From NCBI RefSeq assembly GCF_026236535.1, contig NZ_JAHTMW010000005.1:1-64000 (forward strand): a stretch of 64,000 nucleotides of DNA. Direction: 5' to 3'. The stretch comes from Streptomyces sp. SKN60 (lineage in GTDB: Bacteria; Actinomycetota; Actinomycetes; Streptomycetales; Streptomycetaceae). The notes beneath the pieces are model-generated. The model saw only the letters and a program-made list of their open reading frames with translations. It had not been told where the DNA came from and searched no databases. A program made the translations under genes and the position numbers. Each line of letters opens with the position of its first letter. Within the stretch, counting starts at the first letter, position 1. Of this stretch, positions 8,632-17,133 are shown piece by piece.

Positions 8632-9132
8632 CTACTTCAGGGCGGCGAGGGCGGCCTCGTAGTTGGGCTCCTGGGAGATCTCGTTGACGAGCTCCGTGTG
8701 GAGGACCTTGTCGTCCTCGTCGAGGACGACGACCGCGCGGGCGGTCAGGCCGGCCAGCGGGCCGTCGGCGATGGAGACGCCGTAGTCGGTGTGGAACTCG
8801 CGGCCGCGGAGGGTGGAGAGGTTCTGCACGTTCTCCAGGCCCTCGGCGCCGCAGAAGCGGGCCTGCGCGAAGGGCAGGTCCGCGGAGATGCAGAGCACCA
8901 CGGTGTTGTCGAGGTCGGCGGCGCTGGCGTTGAAGGCGCGGACCGACGCGGCGCAGGTGGGGGTGTCCACGCTCGGGAAGATGTTGAGGACCTTGCGCCT
9001 GCCCGCGAAGTCCTTCAGCGACTTGTCCGCGAGACCCTCGCCGACCAGGGTGAACGCGGGAGCCTGGCTGCCCGCGGCGGGCAGGGTGCCGTCGACCGTA
9101 ACGGGGTTGCCCTTGAGCGCGACCTGCGCCAT
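8632..9132 (-). CDS. tpx: Thiol peroxidase (atypical 2-Cys peroxiredoxin)
   Basis: A 166-residue protein that reduces H2O2 and organic hydroperoxides with thioredoxin. The peroxidatic cysteine is in [12 protein letters not shown] (about residue 60) and the resolving cysteine in [12 protein letters not shown] (about residue 94), the spacing of Tpx. The N-terminus [15 protein letters not shown] and the length match the family. ATG 9132 has GGAGAG upstream. Its promoter region is shared with the divergent metallo-hydrolase gene and contains two palindromes. Confidence 0.96.
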   Translation of the reverse strand: MAQVALKGNPVTVDGTLPAAGSQAPAFTLVGEGLADKSLKDFAGRRKVLNIFPSVDTPTCAASVRAFNASAADLDNTVVLCISADLPFAQARFCGAEGLENVQNLSTLRGREFHTDYGVSIADGPLAGLTARAVVVLDEDDKVLHTELVNEISQEPNYEAALAALK

Positions 9133-9261
9133 GAGGATCTCTCCTTCGACTGAGTGCTGACTGCTGCTGGTGGTGCTGAGGATGGTGATGTCGTCAGCTG
9201 TGATCAGCCTCCGACGGCCCGATCGTATTCCGCTCGGCGGCGGCCAGGGGTGAACAACTTC

Positions 9262-9302
9262 TGAACTGCTAAGTTCAGTTGACGAACCGAGACCGATCGG
9301 TC
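9262..9302. promoter_or_regulatory. Two palindromes in the tpx / metallo-hydrolase divergent promoter region
   Basis: TGAACT-gcta-AGTTCA (9262-9277) and GACCGATCGGTC (9291-9302) are perfect inverted repeats 13 bp apart. The second resembles TetR-family operators and lies 44 bp before the metallo-hydrolase start. The local sequence is AT-richer than its surroundings, fitting a promoter. Confidence 0.6.
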
Positions 9303-9346
9303 TAGTTTCCTCGGCGTCGAGTCGAACCCCCTTCACAGGAGGCGTC

Positions 9347-10159
9347 ATGACCGCCGCACCGACCATCACCGCCACGTACATCGGCACGGCCACCGTGCTG
9401 CTCCGCATCGGCGAGCTGACCGTCCTCACCGACCCCGCCTTCGACGCGGCCCCCGCCGACTACCCGGCGGCCCGCCCCCTCCACCGGACCACCGGCCCCG
9501 CCCTCGCCGCCGACGCGCTGCCGCCGGTCGACCTGGTGCTGCTCTCGCACGACCAGCACGCCGACAACCTGGACCGCGCCGGCCGCGAGGTGCTCGGCCG
9601 GGCCGGGCTCGTCCTCACGACGCCGGAGGCCGCGGCCCGCCTCGGCGGCCGGGCGCAGGGACTGGCGCCCTGGGAGACCCGTACCGTCACCGCCGGCGCC
9701 ACCACCGTCACCGTCACCGCGACCCCGGCCCGGCACGGCCCCGAGGGCACCGAGCAGGCCACCGGCCCGGTCACCGGCTTCGTCATCGAGACGGGGGACA
9801 GGACGGGGGACAAGGCGGGGGACAGGACGGGGGACAGGACGCTGTACGTCTCCGGGGACACCGTCCGCCACGACGCGCTCGCCGAGATCGGCGCGCGCTT
9901 CGCCCTCGACACCGCCTTCCTGCACTTCGGCGACGCGCACTTCCCGTCCACCGGCGACCTGGCCTTCTCGCTCAGCGCCGCCGAGGGCGCCGCCGTCGCC
10001 CGTACCCTCGGCGCCCGCCGGGTGATCCCCCTGCACTTCGACTCCTGGACCCACCTCGCCGAGGATCCGGCCCGCATCACCGCCGCCTTCGCCGCCGACC
10101 CGGACCTCGCGGACCGCCTGCGCTGGCTCGCGCCGGGTAAGGAGGAGACGCTGGACTGA
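9347..10159 (+). CDS. MBL-fold metallo-hydrolase (UlaG-like)
   Basis: A 270-residue metallo-beta-lactamase-fold protein. The metal motif is SHDQHADN (a SHxxHxDN variant) near residue 65, with a further His in [10 protein letters not shown], the Asp in YVSGDTV and the late His in VIPLHFDSW. Family members hydrolyse lactones, phosphodiesters or similar esters. An insertion of three to four Gly-Asp-(Arg/Lys)-(Thr/Ala) units (about 145-160), produced by a 12-bp tandem repeat, sits in a loop before the SGD motif. AGGAGG precedes ATG 9347. The methyltransferase gene follows by 16 bp. Confidence 0.9.
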   Translation: MTAAPTITATYIGTATVLLRIGELTVLTDPAFDAAPADYPAARPLHRTTGPALAADALPPVDLVLLSHDQHADNLDRAGREVLGRAGLVLTTPEAAARLGGRAQGLAPWETRTVTAGATTVTVTATPARHGPEGTEQATGPVTGFVIETGDRTGDKAGDRTGDRTLYVSGDTVRHDALAEIGARFALDTAFLHFGDAHFPSTGDLAFSLSAAEGAAVARTLGARRVIPLHFDSWTHLAEDPARITAAFAADPDLADRLRWLAPGKEETLD

Positions 10160-10175
10160 GGAGAAGGGCGGTGCC

Positions 10176-10985
10176 ATGGGCGGCAGCGACGTATGGGCGA
10201 GCGGCGAGGCGTACGAGCGGTACATGGGCCGCTGGAGCCGGCTCGTCGCCGCCCGGTTCACGGAATGGCTCGGCCAGGGACCGGGAACGGGCGCCGGCCT
10301 CCGCTGGCTGGACGTGGGCTGCGGCACCGGCGCCCTCTCGGCCGCGGTCGCGGACCGCTGCCGCCCCCGCGCCCTCCTGGGCGTCGACCTGTCGGAGCCC
10401 TTCGTCCGTACGGCCCGGGGCAATGTCGCCGGCTCCTTCGCCGTCGCCGACGCGACGGCGCTCCCGGTGCCGGACGGCGCGTACGACGTGGCCGTCAGCG
10501 GCCTGGCCCTGAACTTCCTGCCCGAACCGGCCGCCGGCGCCGCCGAGATGGCCCGCGCGGTCCGCCCCGGCGACGGCCTGGTCGCCGCGTACGTCTGGGA
10601 CTACGCCGAGACCCCGGGCTTCCTGCGCCGCTTCTGGGACGCCGTCGCCACCGTCGACCCGGCCGCGGCCGTCGCCCTCGACGAGGGCCGCCGCTTCCCG
10701 GTCTGCCGCCCCGAACGCCTGCGCGGCCTGTGGGCGGAGGCCGGCCTGACCGACGTCATGACCGCCCCGATCGACGTCCCCACCGACTTCACCGGCTTCG
10801 GCGACCTCTGGGAGCCGTTCCTGGCGGGCCAGGGTCCGGCCCCCTCCTACGTCACCTCCCTCGCCCCGGGCGACCGCGACCGCGTCCGTACGGCGTACGC
10901 CGAGGCCGTCCCGCTCGAACGCGACGGCTCGATCGCGCTCACGGCGCGGGCCTGGGCGGTACGGGGCCGGAGGCCGGCCGGCTAG
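10176..10985 (+). CDS. Class I SAM-dependent methyltransferase
   Basis: A 269-residue methyltransferase with motif I LDVGCGTGAL, motif II LLGVDLSEPF and motif IV VAVSGLALNFLPEP in the UbiE/Methyltransf_11 order. The start MGGSDVWASGEAYERYMGRWS is typical of a common actinobacterial subgroup of unknown substrate. GAGGAGAAGG lies 9-18 bp before ATG 10176. It is probably co-transcribed with the metallo-hydrolase. Confidence 0.92.
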   Translation: MGGSDVWASGEAYERYMGRWSRLVAARFTEWLGQGPGTGAGLRWLDVGCGTGALSAAVADRCRPRALLGVDLSEPFVRTARGNVAGSFAVADATALPVPDGAYDVAVSGLALNFLPEPAAGAAEMARAVRPGDGLVAAYVWDYAETPGFLRRFWDAVATVDPAAAVALDEGRRFPVCRPERLRGLWAEAGLTDVMTAPIDVPTDFTGFGDLWEPFLAGQGPAPSYVTSLAPGDRDRVRTAYAEAVPLERDGSIALTARAWAVRGRRPAG

Positions 10986-11064
10986 GGCCTCCGGCGGAGG
11001 TGCGGTTTGCGACGCCGGCGGACTTCGCCGCGCGGCGGCCTGACGCGCGTCCGCAGGCCCGCCT

Positions 11065-11103
11065 CAGACGTGGAGCTCAGACGTGGAGCTCAGATGTGGA
11101 GCT
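11065..11103. repeat. Three tandem 13-bp repeats at the 3' end of the phosphatase gene
   Basis: CAGACGTGGAGCT at 11065-11077 and 11078-11090, then CAGATGTGGAGCT at 11091-11103. The last copy encodes the C-terminal ELHI codons and most of the stop codon of the minus-strand phosphatase gene; the other two lie just beyond. Confidence 0.9.
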
Positions 11104-11716
11104 CGGGCGGGAAGCCCGTCCAGCGGAGCTCCGCCGGCAGGTGGCCGGTGTCGTTGAAGAGGAGCAGCGCGGGCGCGCGGCCGGGGGCGTAACGGATCAC
11201 GGTCAGCGCCGCGTTGGCGTGGTTGAGGCCCAGCCAGCGGGCCTCGGGCGCGTCGAGCGCGGCCCGTACCAGCCAGCCGATCAGGAAGTTGTGCGTCACG
11301 ACGAGCTCGTGGCGCGGCTCGTCCCCGGCCACCGGCCCGGTGAACCGCGCGAGCGCCGCCGCCGCGAGCCCCGGCCCCTGCTCCCGCTCCGCCGCCGGGA
11401 ACCCGCCCAGGAAGCCGAGCATCGCGTCCGCCGACTCCGCCGGCAGCTCCTCGCGCTTCGGCACGTACGGCACGTAGTCCCCGGCCGCCTCGTCGCACAC
11501 GAGCGGTACGCCGTCGAGCCGTGCGCCCACCAGCCGCGCGGTCTCCTCGGCCCGGGCCAGCGGCCCGTGGTGGATCGCCGCCAGCGGAGCCCCGCGCAAC
11601 CGCTCCCCGAGCAGCCCGGCCTGCCGCCGCCCCGCCTCGGTCAGCGCGCTCTCGTCGTCCGTGGCCTGGCCGTGCCGGGCGAGGTAGAGGTAGCGGGCGG
11701 CGGTGGTGGTGGTCAT
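11090..11716 (-). CDS. Histidine phosphatase family protein (phosphoglycerate-mutase-like)
   Basis: A 208-residue protein with the RHG motif YLYLARHGQAT near the N-terminus (nucleophilic His about residue 14), LTEAGRRQAGLLGERL, and the second catalytic His in ELVVTHNFLIGWLVR. These enzymes remove phosphate from small metabolites through a phospho-histidine. GGAGG precedes ATG 11716. Its last codons are part of a 13-bp tandem repeat. Substrate unknown. Confidence 0.9.
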   Translation of the reverse strand: MTTTTAARYLYLARHGQATDDESALTEAGRRQAGLLGERLRGAPLAAIHHGPLARAEETARLVGARLDGVPLVCDEAAGDYVPYVPKREELPAESADAMLGFLGGFPAAEREQGPGLAAAALARFTGPVAGDEPRHELVVTHNFLIGWLVRAALDAPEARWLGLNHANAALTVIRYAPGRAPALLLFNDTGHLPAELRWTGFPPELHI

Positions 11717-11873
11717 ACGGGGCCTCCAGGGGCGCGGTCGATCAGACGTACCCCGGAACGGACGCACTCTCCGCCGAAAAAGGTTCCGGAAAAAGGTTCC
11801 CGAGACCGGTCACACTCCCCTCCCGGCGTCCGTCAGTGCTCTGAGACCGACCGACAGCCCCATGGAGAGAGCC

Positions 11874-12260
11874 ATGCTGACCAACATCATGTACGTCACG
11901 CTCTACGTCACCGACCAGGACCGCGCCCTGCGCTTCTACACCGAGCAGCTCGGCCTGGAGAAGCGCATCGACTACCCCAACCCCGCCGGCCGCTTCCTCA
12001 CCGTGGGCGTCCCGGGAACCCCGGTCGAGCTGCTCCTCTGGTCGCACCCGGCCGCCGCCGGCCAGCCGGCCGAGCGGGGCGCCACGCCCGGCCCGGTGAT
12101 CCTCGAATCGGACGACCTGCGGGCGGACTTCAAGGTGTTCCGCGACCGCGGGGTCGTCTTCGACGAGGAGGAGCCGGAGGACTACGGCTTCGGCATCCGC
12201 ATCGAGACGGCGGACCCGGACGGCAACCGCATCTCGCTGCGCCAGCGTCCCAAGGCGTGA
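11874..12260 (+). CDS. VOC-family (glyoxalase/bleomycin-resistance fold) protein
   Basis: A 128-residue paired beta-alpha-beta-beta-beta protein: TLYVTDQDRALRFYTEQLGLEKR at the front and the usual RIETADPDGNRISLRQ end, whose Glu/Asp region holds a metal ligand. ATG 11874 has GGAGAG 4 bp upstream and is preferred to an in-frame ATG at 11862. A second VOC gene follows 51 bp later. Substrate unknown. Confidence 0.88.
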   Translation: MLTNIMYVTLYVTDQDRALRFYTEQLGLEKRIDYPNPAGRFLTVGVPGTPVELLLWSHPAAAGQPAERGATPGPVILESDDLRADFKVFRDRGVVFDEEEPEDYGFGIRIETADPDGNRISLRQRPKA

Positions 12261-12311
12261 CGGCGCCCCGGCGCCGCCCCGGCGTTACTCGCCCCTGGAA
12301 GGACCCACTTC

Positions 12312-12674
12312 GTGACCGACTCCGTGACCGACTCCGTGATCGCTTCCGTCATCGCCCGCCAGCGCGTCGACGACCTTGACGCGGCCGTCCCGTTCTACGA
12401 GCGCCTGACCGGCCGGACCGCCGAGCGTTTCGCCTTCGCGGGGGTACGGCTCGCGGCCGTCGGGCCGTTCCTGCTGTACAGCGGCCCGGACGAGGCCGTG
12501 CAGCGGGTCGCCGGGGTGAGCGCCACCCTCACGGTCGGCGACCTTCCGGCCGCCGTCGAGGCGGCGGTCGCGGCCGGCGCCACGGTGGTCATGCCGCCGC
12601 AGCCCACCCCGAACGGCCACCGTGCGGTCGTACGCCACCCCGAGGGCGGCGTCTACGAGTACGTCGGCCCCTGA
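12312..12674 (+). CDS. VOC-family protein, short
   Basis: A 120-residue VOC protein with VDDLDAAVPFYERLTGRTAER and a final VVRHPEGGVYEYVGP. The first codons are duplicated (12-bp unit gtgaccgactcc twice, giving Thr-Asp-Ser-Val twice). GGAAGGA lies 8-15 bp before GTG 12312. Probably co-transcribed with the VOC gene upstream. Confidence 0.82.
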   Translation: MTDSVTDSVIASVIARQRVDDLDAAVPFYERLTGRTAERFAFAGVRLAAVGPFLLYSGPDEAVQRVAGVSATLTVGDLPAAVEAAVAAGATVVMPPQPTPNGHRAVVRHPEGGVYEYVGP

Positions 12675-12684
12675 GCCCACTCGC

Positions 12685-13203
12685 TCAGGGGGTCCGTACG
12701 CCGAGCCACTGCTCGGCGCCGTACTCCTCGTACCGCCTCACCTCCGTGAACCCCAGCTTCGCCGCGAGCCGCATCGAGGGCTCGTTGGCGGACCGGGTAC
12801 GGAGCAGCGCCGACGTGCCGGGCAGGGCGCGGGCGAGCCAGCCGAGCGCGGCGGCGGACGCCTCGGCCGCGTACCCGTGCCCCCACGCCTCCGGCAGGAA
12901 CAGATAGCCGAGTTCGGCCTCGGCCTGCCCGGGGTCGGGCCGGTCGAGGGTCGTGACCGTGCCGATCATCGCCCCGCCGCACTCGACCACGAAGACCCCG
13001 GGCCGCTGCCCCGGCACCTCGGGCATGGCACGTTCCAGCTCCTCGCGTGGCTGCGCGCCCCCGATGTACGTACCCACCTCCGGCGACGCGAACAGCTCGA
13101 CGAACGCCGCCCGATCCCGCGCCTCCGCGGCGCGGAGCACAAGCCGTTCGGTACGGATCGGCGCGGGCGGCCAGACGCCGGGCGCGAGTCCAAATCCAGT
13201 CAT
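12685..13203 (-). CDS. GNAT family N-acetyltransferase (RimJ/RimL-like)
   Basis: A 172-residue acetyltransferase: IRTERLVLRAAEARDRAAF start, acetyl-CoA-binding region ELGYLFLPEAWGHGYAAEA and the late NEPSMRLAAKLGFTEV motif. The group acetylates protein N-termini or small amines. ATG 13203 is the likely start although the ribosome binding site is poor; upstream codons to 13293 look non-coding. Confidence 0.88.
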   Translation of the reverse strand: MTGFGLAPGVWPPAPIRTERLVLRAAEARDRAAFVELFASPEVGTYIGGAQPREELERAMPEVPGQRPGVFVVECGGAMIGTVTTLDRPDPGQAEAELGYLFLPEAWGHGYAAEASAAALGWLARALPGTSALLRTRSANEPSMRLAAKLGFTEVRRYEEYGAEQWLGVRTP

Positions 13204-13243
13204 GCGCGCCAACGTACCCCGTACGTAGGAAAATTGATCAATG

Positions 13244-14572
13244 TCACCCCGCCTCGCCCGGTAGGCCCTTCGTCGTGGCATCGGTCCTCGCACCCGTGAG
13301 CCGGGCCCCGGCCAGCCGCGCGCCGCGCAGGTCCGCGCCGCGCAGATCGGCGCTCCGGAGATCGACGTCCCGCAGGTCGGCGCTGCGCAGATCGGCGTTC
13401 CGGAGCGAGGTCCGGGCCAGGGTGGCGCCGGTCTCGGCGAAGGTGCGGTCGGCGCCGCTCAGATTCGCACCGTTCAGGTTCGCGCCGGTCAGATCGGCCC
13501 GGGTGAGGTCGGCCTCGGCGAGATAGGCGTCGCGCAGGTTCACGCCGCGCAGATCGGCGCCGGTCAGTTTGGTGCCCCAGAGCAGCGCGCCGACGAGTTC
13601 GGTGTTCCGGGCGACGACACCGACGCTTTCGTCAGCCTTGCTGAGCACGGCGTCGGAGAGATCGGCGAAGGGCAGCTGGGCGTCGGTGAAGTCGGAGCCG
13701 ATGAGGGTCGCGCGGGTCAGATCCGCGGTGTTGAGCAAAGCCTCGCGGAAGTCCGACTCCGACGCCAGCACGTCTGTCAGCTTCGCGTCCTCCAGGGTGG
13801 CTCTGTGGAAGTCGGCCCAGGAGAGGTTGCTGTCGGACAGATCCGAGCCCGACAGATCCACGTAGCGGAAGTTGCGTTTGGCGGTATCGAGGTCTCCGAA
13901 GACCGGGGCGTCCTCGTACTCGAGCCCTCGGAGGTCGACCTCCTTGAGGTCGACGAGAAAGGGCGTGGGCGTCACCCGGCGGTTGGCCAGCACGGTCAGC
14001 GCCGCGGCGACGTCCGAGGGCGGCACGTGCGGCTTGCCCGCCGGCGCCGGTTTCCTCGCGGACAGCGGCGCCCGGTCCCGTACGTATGCGGACAGCACGG
14101 AGGTGACGGCGGGGTCGTCGCGCGGCGAGTCCTGCTCGATGCGGCCGAGGGCGTAGATGCCGCCGAGCCGCACGTGCGGCGACGTCGACGCCAGATTGGC
14201 GATGGCGGTGTTGAACCGGTCGGTGATCTGCCCGGTCTCGGCGACGCGCACTTCCTTGGCCGCCTGACCCACCTGCGCCCAGGTGAACCACACCGCCGCC
14301 ACCGCGGCCAGCCCCGGCAACGCGGACGCCCCCAGCGCCCACCATTGCAACCGGCTCCCACGCGCCCCCGCCCCCGCCCCGGGCCGCGGCTGAGCAGCCG
14401 GGCCACCCTCCGCCCGCCCGGTCGCCTGCCTCCGCGCGAGCACCCGCAGCCGCCCCAGGTCCCACTTCCTCTGCACACCCCCATGCCACACCACCCCCCT
14501 CCCCACCGCCCGCCACACCCCGGCACTCGGCCTAACCCCGCCGCTCGGAAGCGAGTCCTGTTCGCGGGCCAT
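13244..14572 (-). CDS. Membrane-anchored pentapeptide-repeat protein
   Basis: About 442 residues. An Arg-rich cytoplasmic start is followed by one membrane segment (about 77-99, WWALGASALPGLAAVAAVWF), a helical region with TDRFNTAIANL and GGIYALGRIEQDSP (about 110-140), then a long right-handed quadrilateral beta-helix of A(D/N)LxX repeats (about 230-435). The TDRFNxAIxxL..VRLGGIYALERI block is a recognised actinobacterial combination with pentapeptide repeats; role unknown. The frame stays open to 14887 but overlaps a convincing plus-strand gene, so the start at 14572 is chosen; it remains uncertain. Confidence 0.85.
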   Translation of the reverse strand: MAREQDSLPSGGVRPSAGVWRAVGRGVVWHGGVQRKWDLGRLRVLARRQATGRAEGGPAAQPRPGAGAGARGSRLQWWALGASALPGLAAVAAVWFTWAQVGQAAKEVRVAETGQITDRFNTAIANLASTSPHVRLGGIYALGRIEQDSPRDDPAVTSVLSAYVRDRAPLSARKPAPAGKPHVPPSDVAAALTVLANRRVTPTPFLVDLKEVDLRGLEYEDAPVFGDLDTAKRNFRYVDLSGSDLSDSNLSWADFHRATLEDAKLTDVLASESDFREALLNTADLTRATLIGSDFTDAQLPFADLSDAVLSKADESVGVVARNTELVGALLWGTKLTGADLRGVNLRDAYLAEADLTRADLTGANLNGANLSGADRTFAETGATLARTSLRNADLRSADLRDVDLRSADLRGADLRGARLAGARLTGARTDATTKGLPGEAG

Positions 14573-14660
14573 CCGGCCGGATACGATCGGGCGCCCCGCG
14601 AGCCCGTCGGGCGGGGCGTCGTCTTCTTTCGTTCTCCCGCTCGTGACAGAAAGCTCTGAC

Positions 14661-14948
14661 ATGTCCCAGCCGCAGCTCGGTCCCCTCGCTCCCGTCGACA
14701 AGAAGAAGCCCCTCGCCGGGCTCACGCCCTGGCAGAAGGCGCTCTCCGTGCTCCCGCTGGCCCTGGTCGCCGTCGGTGGGCTGATCGGCGGCGTACTGGG
14801 CGCGCTGGCCATGCTCACCAACGTGAAGATCGCGCGTACGCAGCTGTCGACGCCCGTCAAGGTGATAGCCATGCTCGGAGTCGCCACCGCGGCCCTCGTC
14901 CTGCTGCTGGTGGCCGCCGCCGCCCTCTCCGGCGTCCTGAACGGATGA
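14661..14948 (+). CDS. Small two-TM membrane protein
   Basis: A 95-residue protein with a Pro/Lys-rich head and two hydrophobic segments (LSVLPLALVAVGGLIGGVLG about 35-54 and an Ala/Leu/Val-rich segment near the C-terminus). It diverges from the pentapeptide protein and its TGA overlaps the ATG of the SUKH gene (ATGA), so the two are translationally coupled. An in-frame GTG six codons earlier (14643) is an alternative start. Family not recognised. Confidence 0.75.
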   Translation: MSQPQLGPLAPVDKKKPLAGLTPWQKALSVLPLALVAVGGLIGGVLGALAMLTNVKIARTQLSTPVKVIAMLGVATAALVLLLVAAAALSGVLNG

Positions 14949-15556
14949 CGAGCGGCCGCGACTGGTCGGCCGAGTACCTGCGCCTGTCACGCGGCCACCG
15001 CCACGACCTCGTCATCCCCGGCCGTTGGGACACCTACGTGGACCCGGCGCATCCCCCGCTGACCGAGGCCGAGATCTGCGAGGCGGAGGCCGACCTGGGG
15101 ATCACCTTCCCCGACGCCTACCGCGACCACCTGTCCCGCGTCAGCCGCGGCACCGGCTTCCGCCCGCTGTGGCGGGGGCCGCGGGGCTGGGTCTGGTACG
15201 GCGACTCCGACACCAACTACGACCTCCTCACCGAGCCGTTCCCGCACCCCGACTCGTACGCCGCGTACGACGCCGAACTGGGCGACCGCGAGCCACCGCG
15301 CGAGGACGCGGAGGCCTGGGCGGCCTGGGACGACGAGTGCGGGGTCCTGGAGGAGCGGAAGACCGCCGGCGCCGTCTACCTCCAGGAGGGCGGCTGCGGC
15401 TTCAGCACCCTCCTGGTCGTCACCGGCCCCCACCGCGGCGAGATGTGGTTCGACAGCCGCGCCACGTGCGACCAGATCCTCCCGCTGAAGGTGGCCGGCC
15501 GCCCGGCCACCTTCACGGACTGGCGCGACCGCGGCTTCCACCTCACCCCGTGGTGA
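14945..15556 (+). CDS. SMI1/KNR4 (SUKH) family protein
   Basis: A 203-residue protein with the SUKH signature LTEAEICEAEADLGITFPDAYRDHLSRVSRGTG near the start and WVWYGDSDT in the middle. SUKH proteins include immunity proteins of contact-dependent and polymorphic toxins as well as stand-alone regulators. ATGA overlap with the two-TM gene suggests a joint role, but no toxin gene is visible nearby. Confidence 0.8.
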   Translation: MTSGRDWSAEYLRLSRGHRHDLVIPGRWDTYVDPAHPPLTEAEICEAEADLGITFPDAYRDHLSRVSRGTGFRPLWRGPRGWVWYGDSDTNYDLLTEPFPHPDSYAAYDAELGDREPPREDAEAWAAWDDECGVLEERKTAGAVYLQEGGCGFSTLLVVTGPHRGEMWFDSRATCDQILPLKVAGRPATFTDWRDRGFHLTPW

Positions 15557-15617
15557 CTCGGGGCGGAGCCATCAGTGGGCCGGGCTCCCGAATATCGAGG
15601 CATGCCATCATCGGCAG

Positions 15618-16034
15618 ATGGTGCTCATAGGAGAGTTCTTCCTCGCCGGGGACGACGAGTCCGCAAGGCGCGTAGGTCCGCGCAAGAGCCACGACTTTCC
15701 CGCCGTGCGATGTGACGGCATCTATCCGGATGACGCGGTTCCGAGGTGGGAGGTTCTGCTGACGGGGGCGGAAAGTCCCCTCCGGCATGTGGTGCCCATG
15801 GCCAACGACGGCTTCACCGTCTTCGCTGTTCCACAGCCGCTCCGCGCCGCGTTGATCGGCGCAGGAACGGATCGGCTTCGCACCACAGCCCTCACCTGGG
15901 CCGAGATCGTCACCGGGATAGGCGACGAGGTCTCCCCCGAGACGGCGGTCGGCCTCCTTGAGCGCCTGGCGGCCTTGGCCGGCAGGCGCGCGGAGGAGGG
16001 CCTGAGCCTGTACTGCTGGTACTGGGCGCCCTGA
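15618..16034 (+). CDS. Hypothetical protein
   Basis: A 138-residue acidic soluble protein (MVLIGEFFLAGDDESARRVG start, LYCWYWAP end). I do not recognise the family. Third codon positions are GC-biased and the 5' boundary is a plain ATG without a clear ribosome binding site. It follows the SUKH gene by 61 bp in the same direction. Confidence 0.55.
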   Translation: MVLIGEFFLAGDDESARRVGPRKSHDFPAVRCDGIYPDDAVPRWEVLLTGAESPLRHVVPMANDGFTVFAVPQPLRAALIGAGTDRLRTTALTWAEIVTGIGDEVSPETAVGLLERLAALAGRRAEEGLSLYCWYWAP

Positions 16035-16046
16035 CCCCCTAAGGCC

Positions 16047-16112
16047 TCAGATCCCGCACCGGACCGCCTCGACGAACGGCGCCCAGGCGGCGACGGTGAG
16101 GACGAGGGCGAG
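16047..16112 (-). pseudogene. DUF397 C-terminal remnant
   Basis: Read on the minus strand, this short stretch ends ALVLTVAAWAPFVEAVRCGI-stop, the usual end of DUF397 proteins (LxFTxAEWxAFVxGVKxG pattern). Nothing upstream in that frame is DUF397-like: the sequence switches at about 16113 to a plus-strand ATPase fragment. DUF397 genes normally sit beside an XRE regulator and an RsbW-like ATPase, so this looks like the scar of a deletion. Confidence 0.6.
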
Positions 16113-16412
16113 TTGAGGCTCTGTGTGAGCGAGTTGCTGACGAACGTCATTCGGCACGTCGGCGAGGGCGCGTCCGTGACCGTACGGGTGACCGCCGCGC
16201 ACGCCGCGGGTGTGGCCCGTACCGCGGGAGGCGGGGGAGGGGGCCGAGTATCGGGGCGGGGGCTCGGGTCGGTGGAGGCGGTGGCGGTCAGGTGGGGCGT
16301 GGAGCAGGGGTCGTACGGGAAGACGCTGTGGTGTGAGCTGCGTGGCGGCGGGCCACCGGAGCGGCCCCAGCATCATGGAGTCACCTCCGAAGGGACTTCT
16401 ATGGGAGCCTGA
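16113..16412 (+). pseudogene. Truncated RsbW-like ATP-binding protein
   Basis: The fragment contains the N-box region VSELLTNVIRHVG and, only about 30 residues later, GRGLGSVEAVAVRWGVEQG followed by GKTLWCEL, the G2-box and final strand of Streptomyces RsbW-type anti-sigma-like ATPases. The start of the domain and the middle with the G1 motif are missing and replaced by a Gly-rich run. The frame begins at TTG 16113 directly on a DUF397 remnant. Non-functional as a kinase. Confidence 0.75.
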
Positions 16413-16451
16413 GCGCATGAACGGCGATCTCGACGAAGGGAGCGAAGCGGC

Positions 16452-16823
16452 ATGAGTCAGCCCGCCCACAACCCCGCCGCCGTACCGCAGCCGCCCGTGC
16501 AGGCCGAGGCGATCCGTTCCGCGCTCGCCCAGGTTGCCCCTCACCTGCTTCCGCAGTTCGACCAGGATCGGGCGGCCGCCACCGCGCGCGCCCGCGCGGA
16601 GACGTCGGCGACACCGTTGCGGGTGTTCGCAGAGGCCTGGGCGGTCGAGGTCGCCATCGCCCGGCACCCCGAGACTGCGGCCCGGCTGCGCGAGTTGGAG
16701 GCGGCCGCCGAGGAAGCCGCCGACCCGCCCGCCGCACTCGGTATCGCCGCCGAGATCAGTGGTATCCGCCGTGCTGCCGCAGCCGAGGCAGGCCTCGCCA
16801 CGGGCAGCGGGTCCAGCCGGTGA
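16452..16823 (+). CDS. DUF6247-family protein, candidate antitoxin
   Basis: A 123-residue helical protein with a Pro-rich head and the pattern AEAIRSALAQVAPHLLPQFDQDRAAA..PLRVFAEAWAVEVAIARHPETAARLRELE. I associate this with DUF6247, which in actinobacteria is found just upstream of small RelE-like or hypothetical partners. Its TGA overlaps the GTG of the next gene, the usual arrangement of a toxin-antitoxin pair. No direct evidence of function. Confidence 0.65.
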   Translation: MSQPAHNPAAVPQPPVQAEAIRSALAQVAPHLLPQFDQDRAAATARARAETSATPLRVFAEAWAVEVAIARHPETAARLRELEAAAEEAADPPAALGIAAEISGIRRAAAAEAGLATGSGSSR

Positions 16824-17095
16824 CTGGTGAGTGGATGTGGGACTGCGCGTTCCAGGCCGAGGATGAGGCCAGCTATCCCAAGCTGGTACGCGACGAGGTG
16901 AAGGTCCTCGCTGACCAGATCGTCGACCTTGCCAACCTCGGCATCGACCCCTCCGAGCTCGGTGAGCCCACCCCCGGCACTGCCCGCCGGCACACGCTGC
17001 CCTGTGGTGGCTGGTTCGAGACCCAGGCTCTTCCCCGGCTGCGGCCGCGGCTGATCGCCGTGGTGCTGATCGTGCCGCCACCGCACCTGCTCTGA
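16820..17095 (+). CDS. Small partner of the DUF6247 protein, candidate toxin
   Basis: A 91-residue protein (MTGEWMWDCAFQAEDEASYP start; GWFETQALPRLRPRLIAVVL near the end). The size and the final beta-strand pair with Arg residues recall RelE/ParE-type proteins, but the usual catalytic pattern is not clear. GTGA overlap with the preceding gene. Call rests mainly on context. Confidence 0.5.
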   Translation: MTGEWMWDCAFQAEDEASYPKLVRDEVKVLADQIVDLANLGIDPSELGEPTPGTARRHTLPCGGWFETQALPRLRPRLIAVVLIVPPPHLL

Positions 17096-17133
17096 ACGCG
17101 GTGGTCGCGAGTTGTGGACCGGAGCGACCCCCG

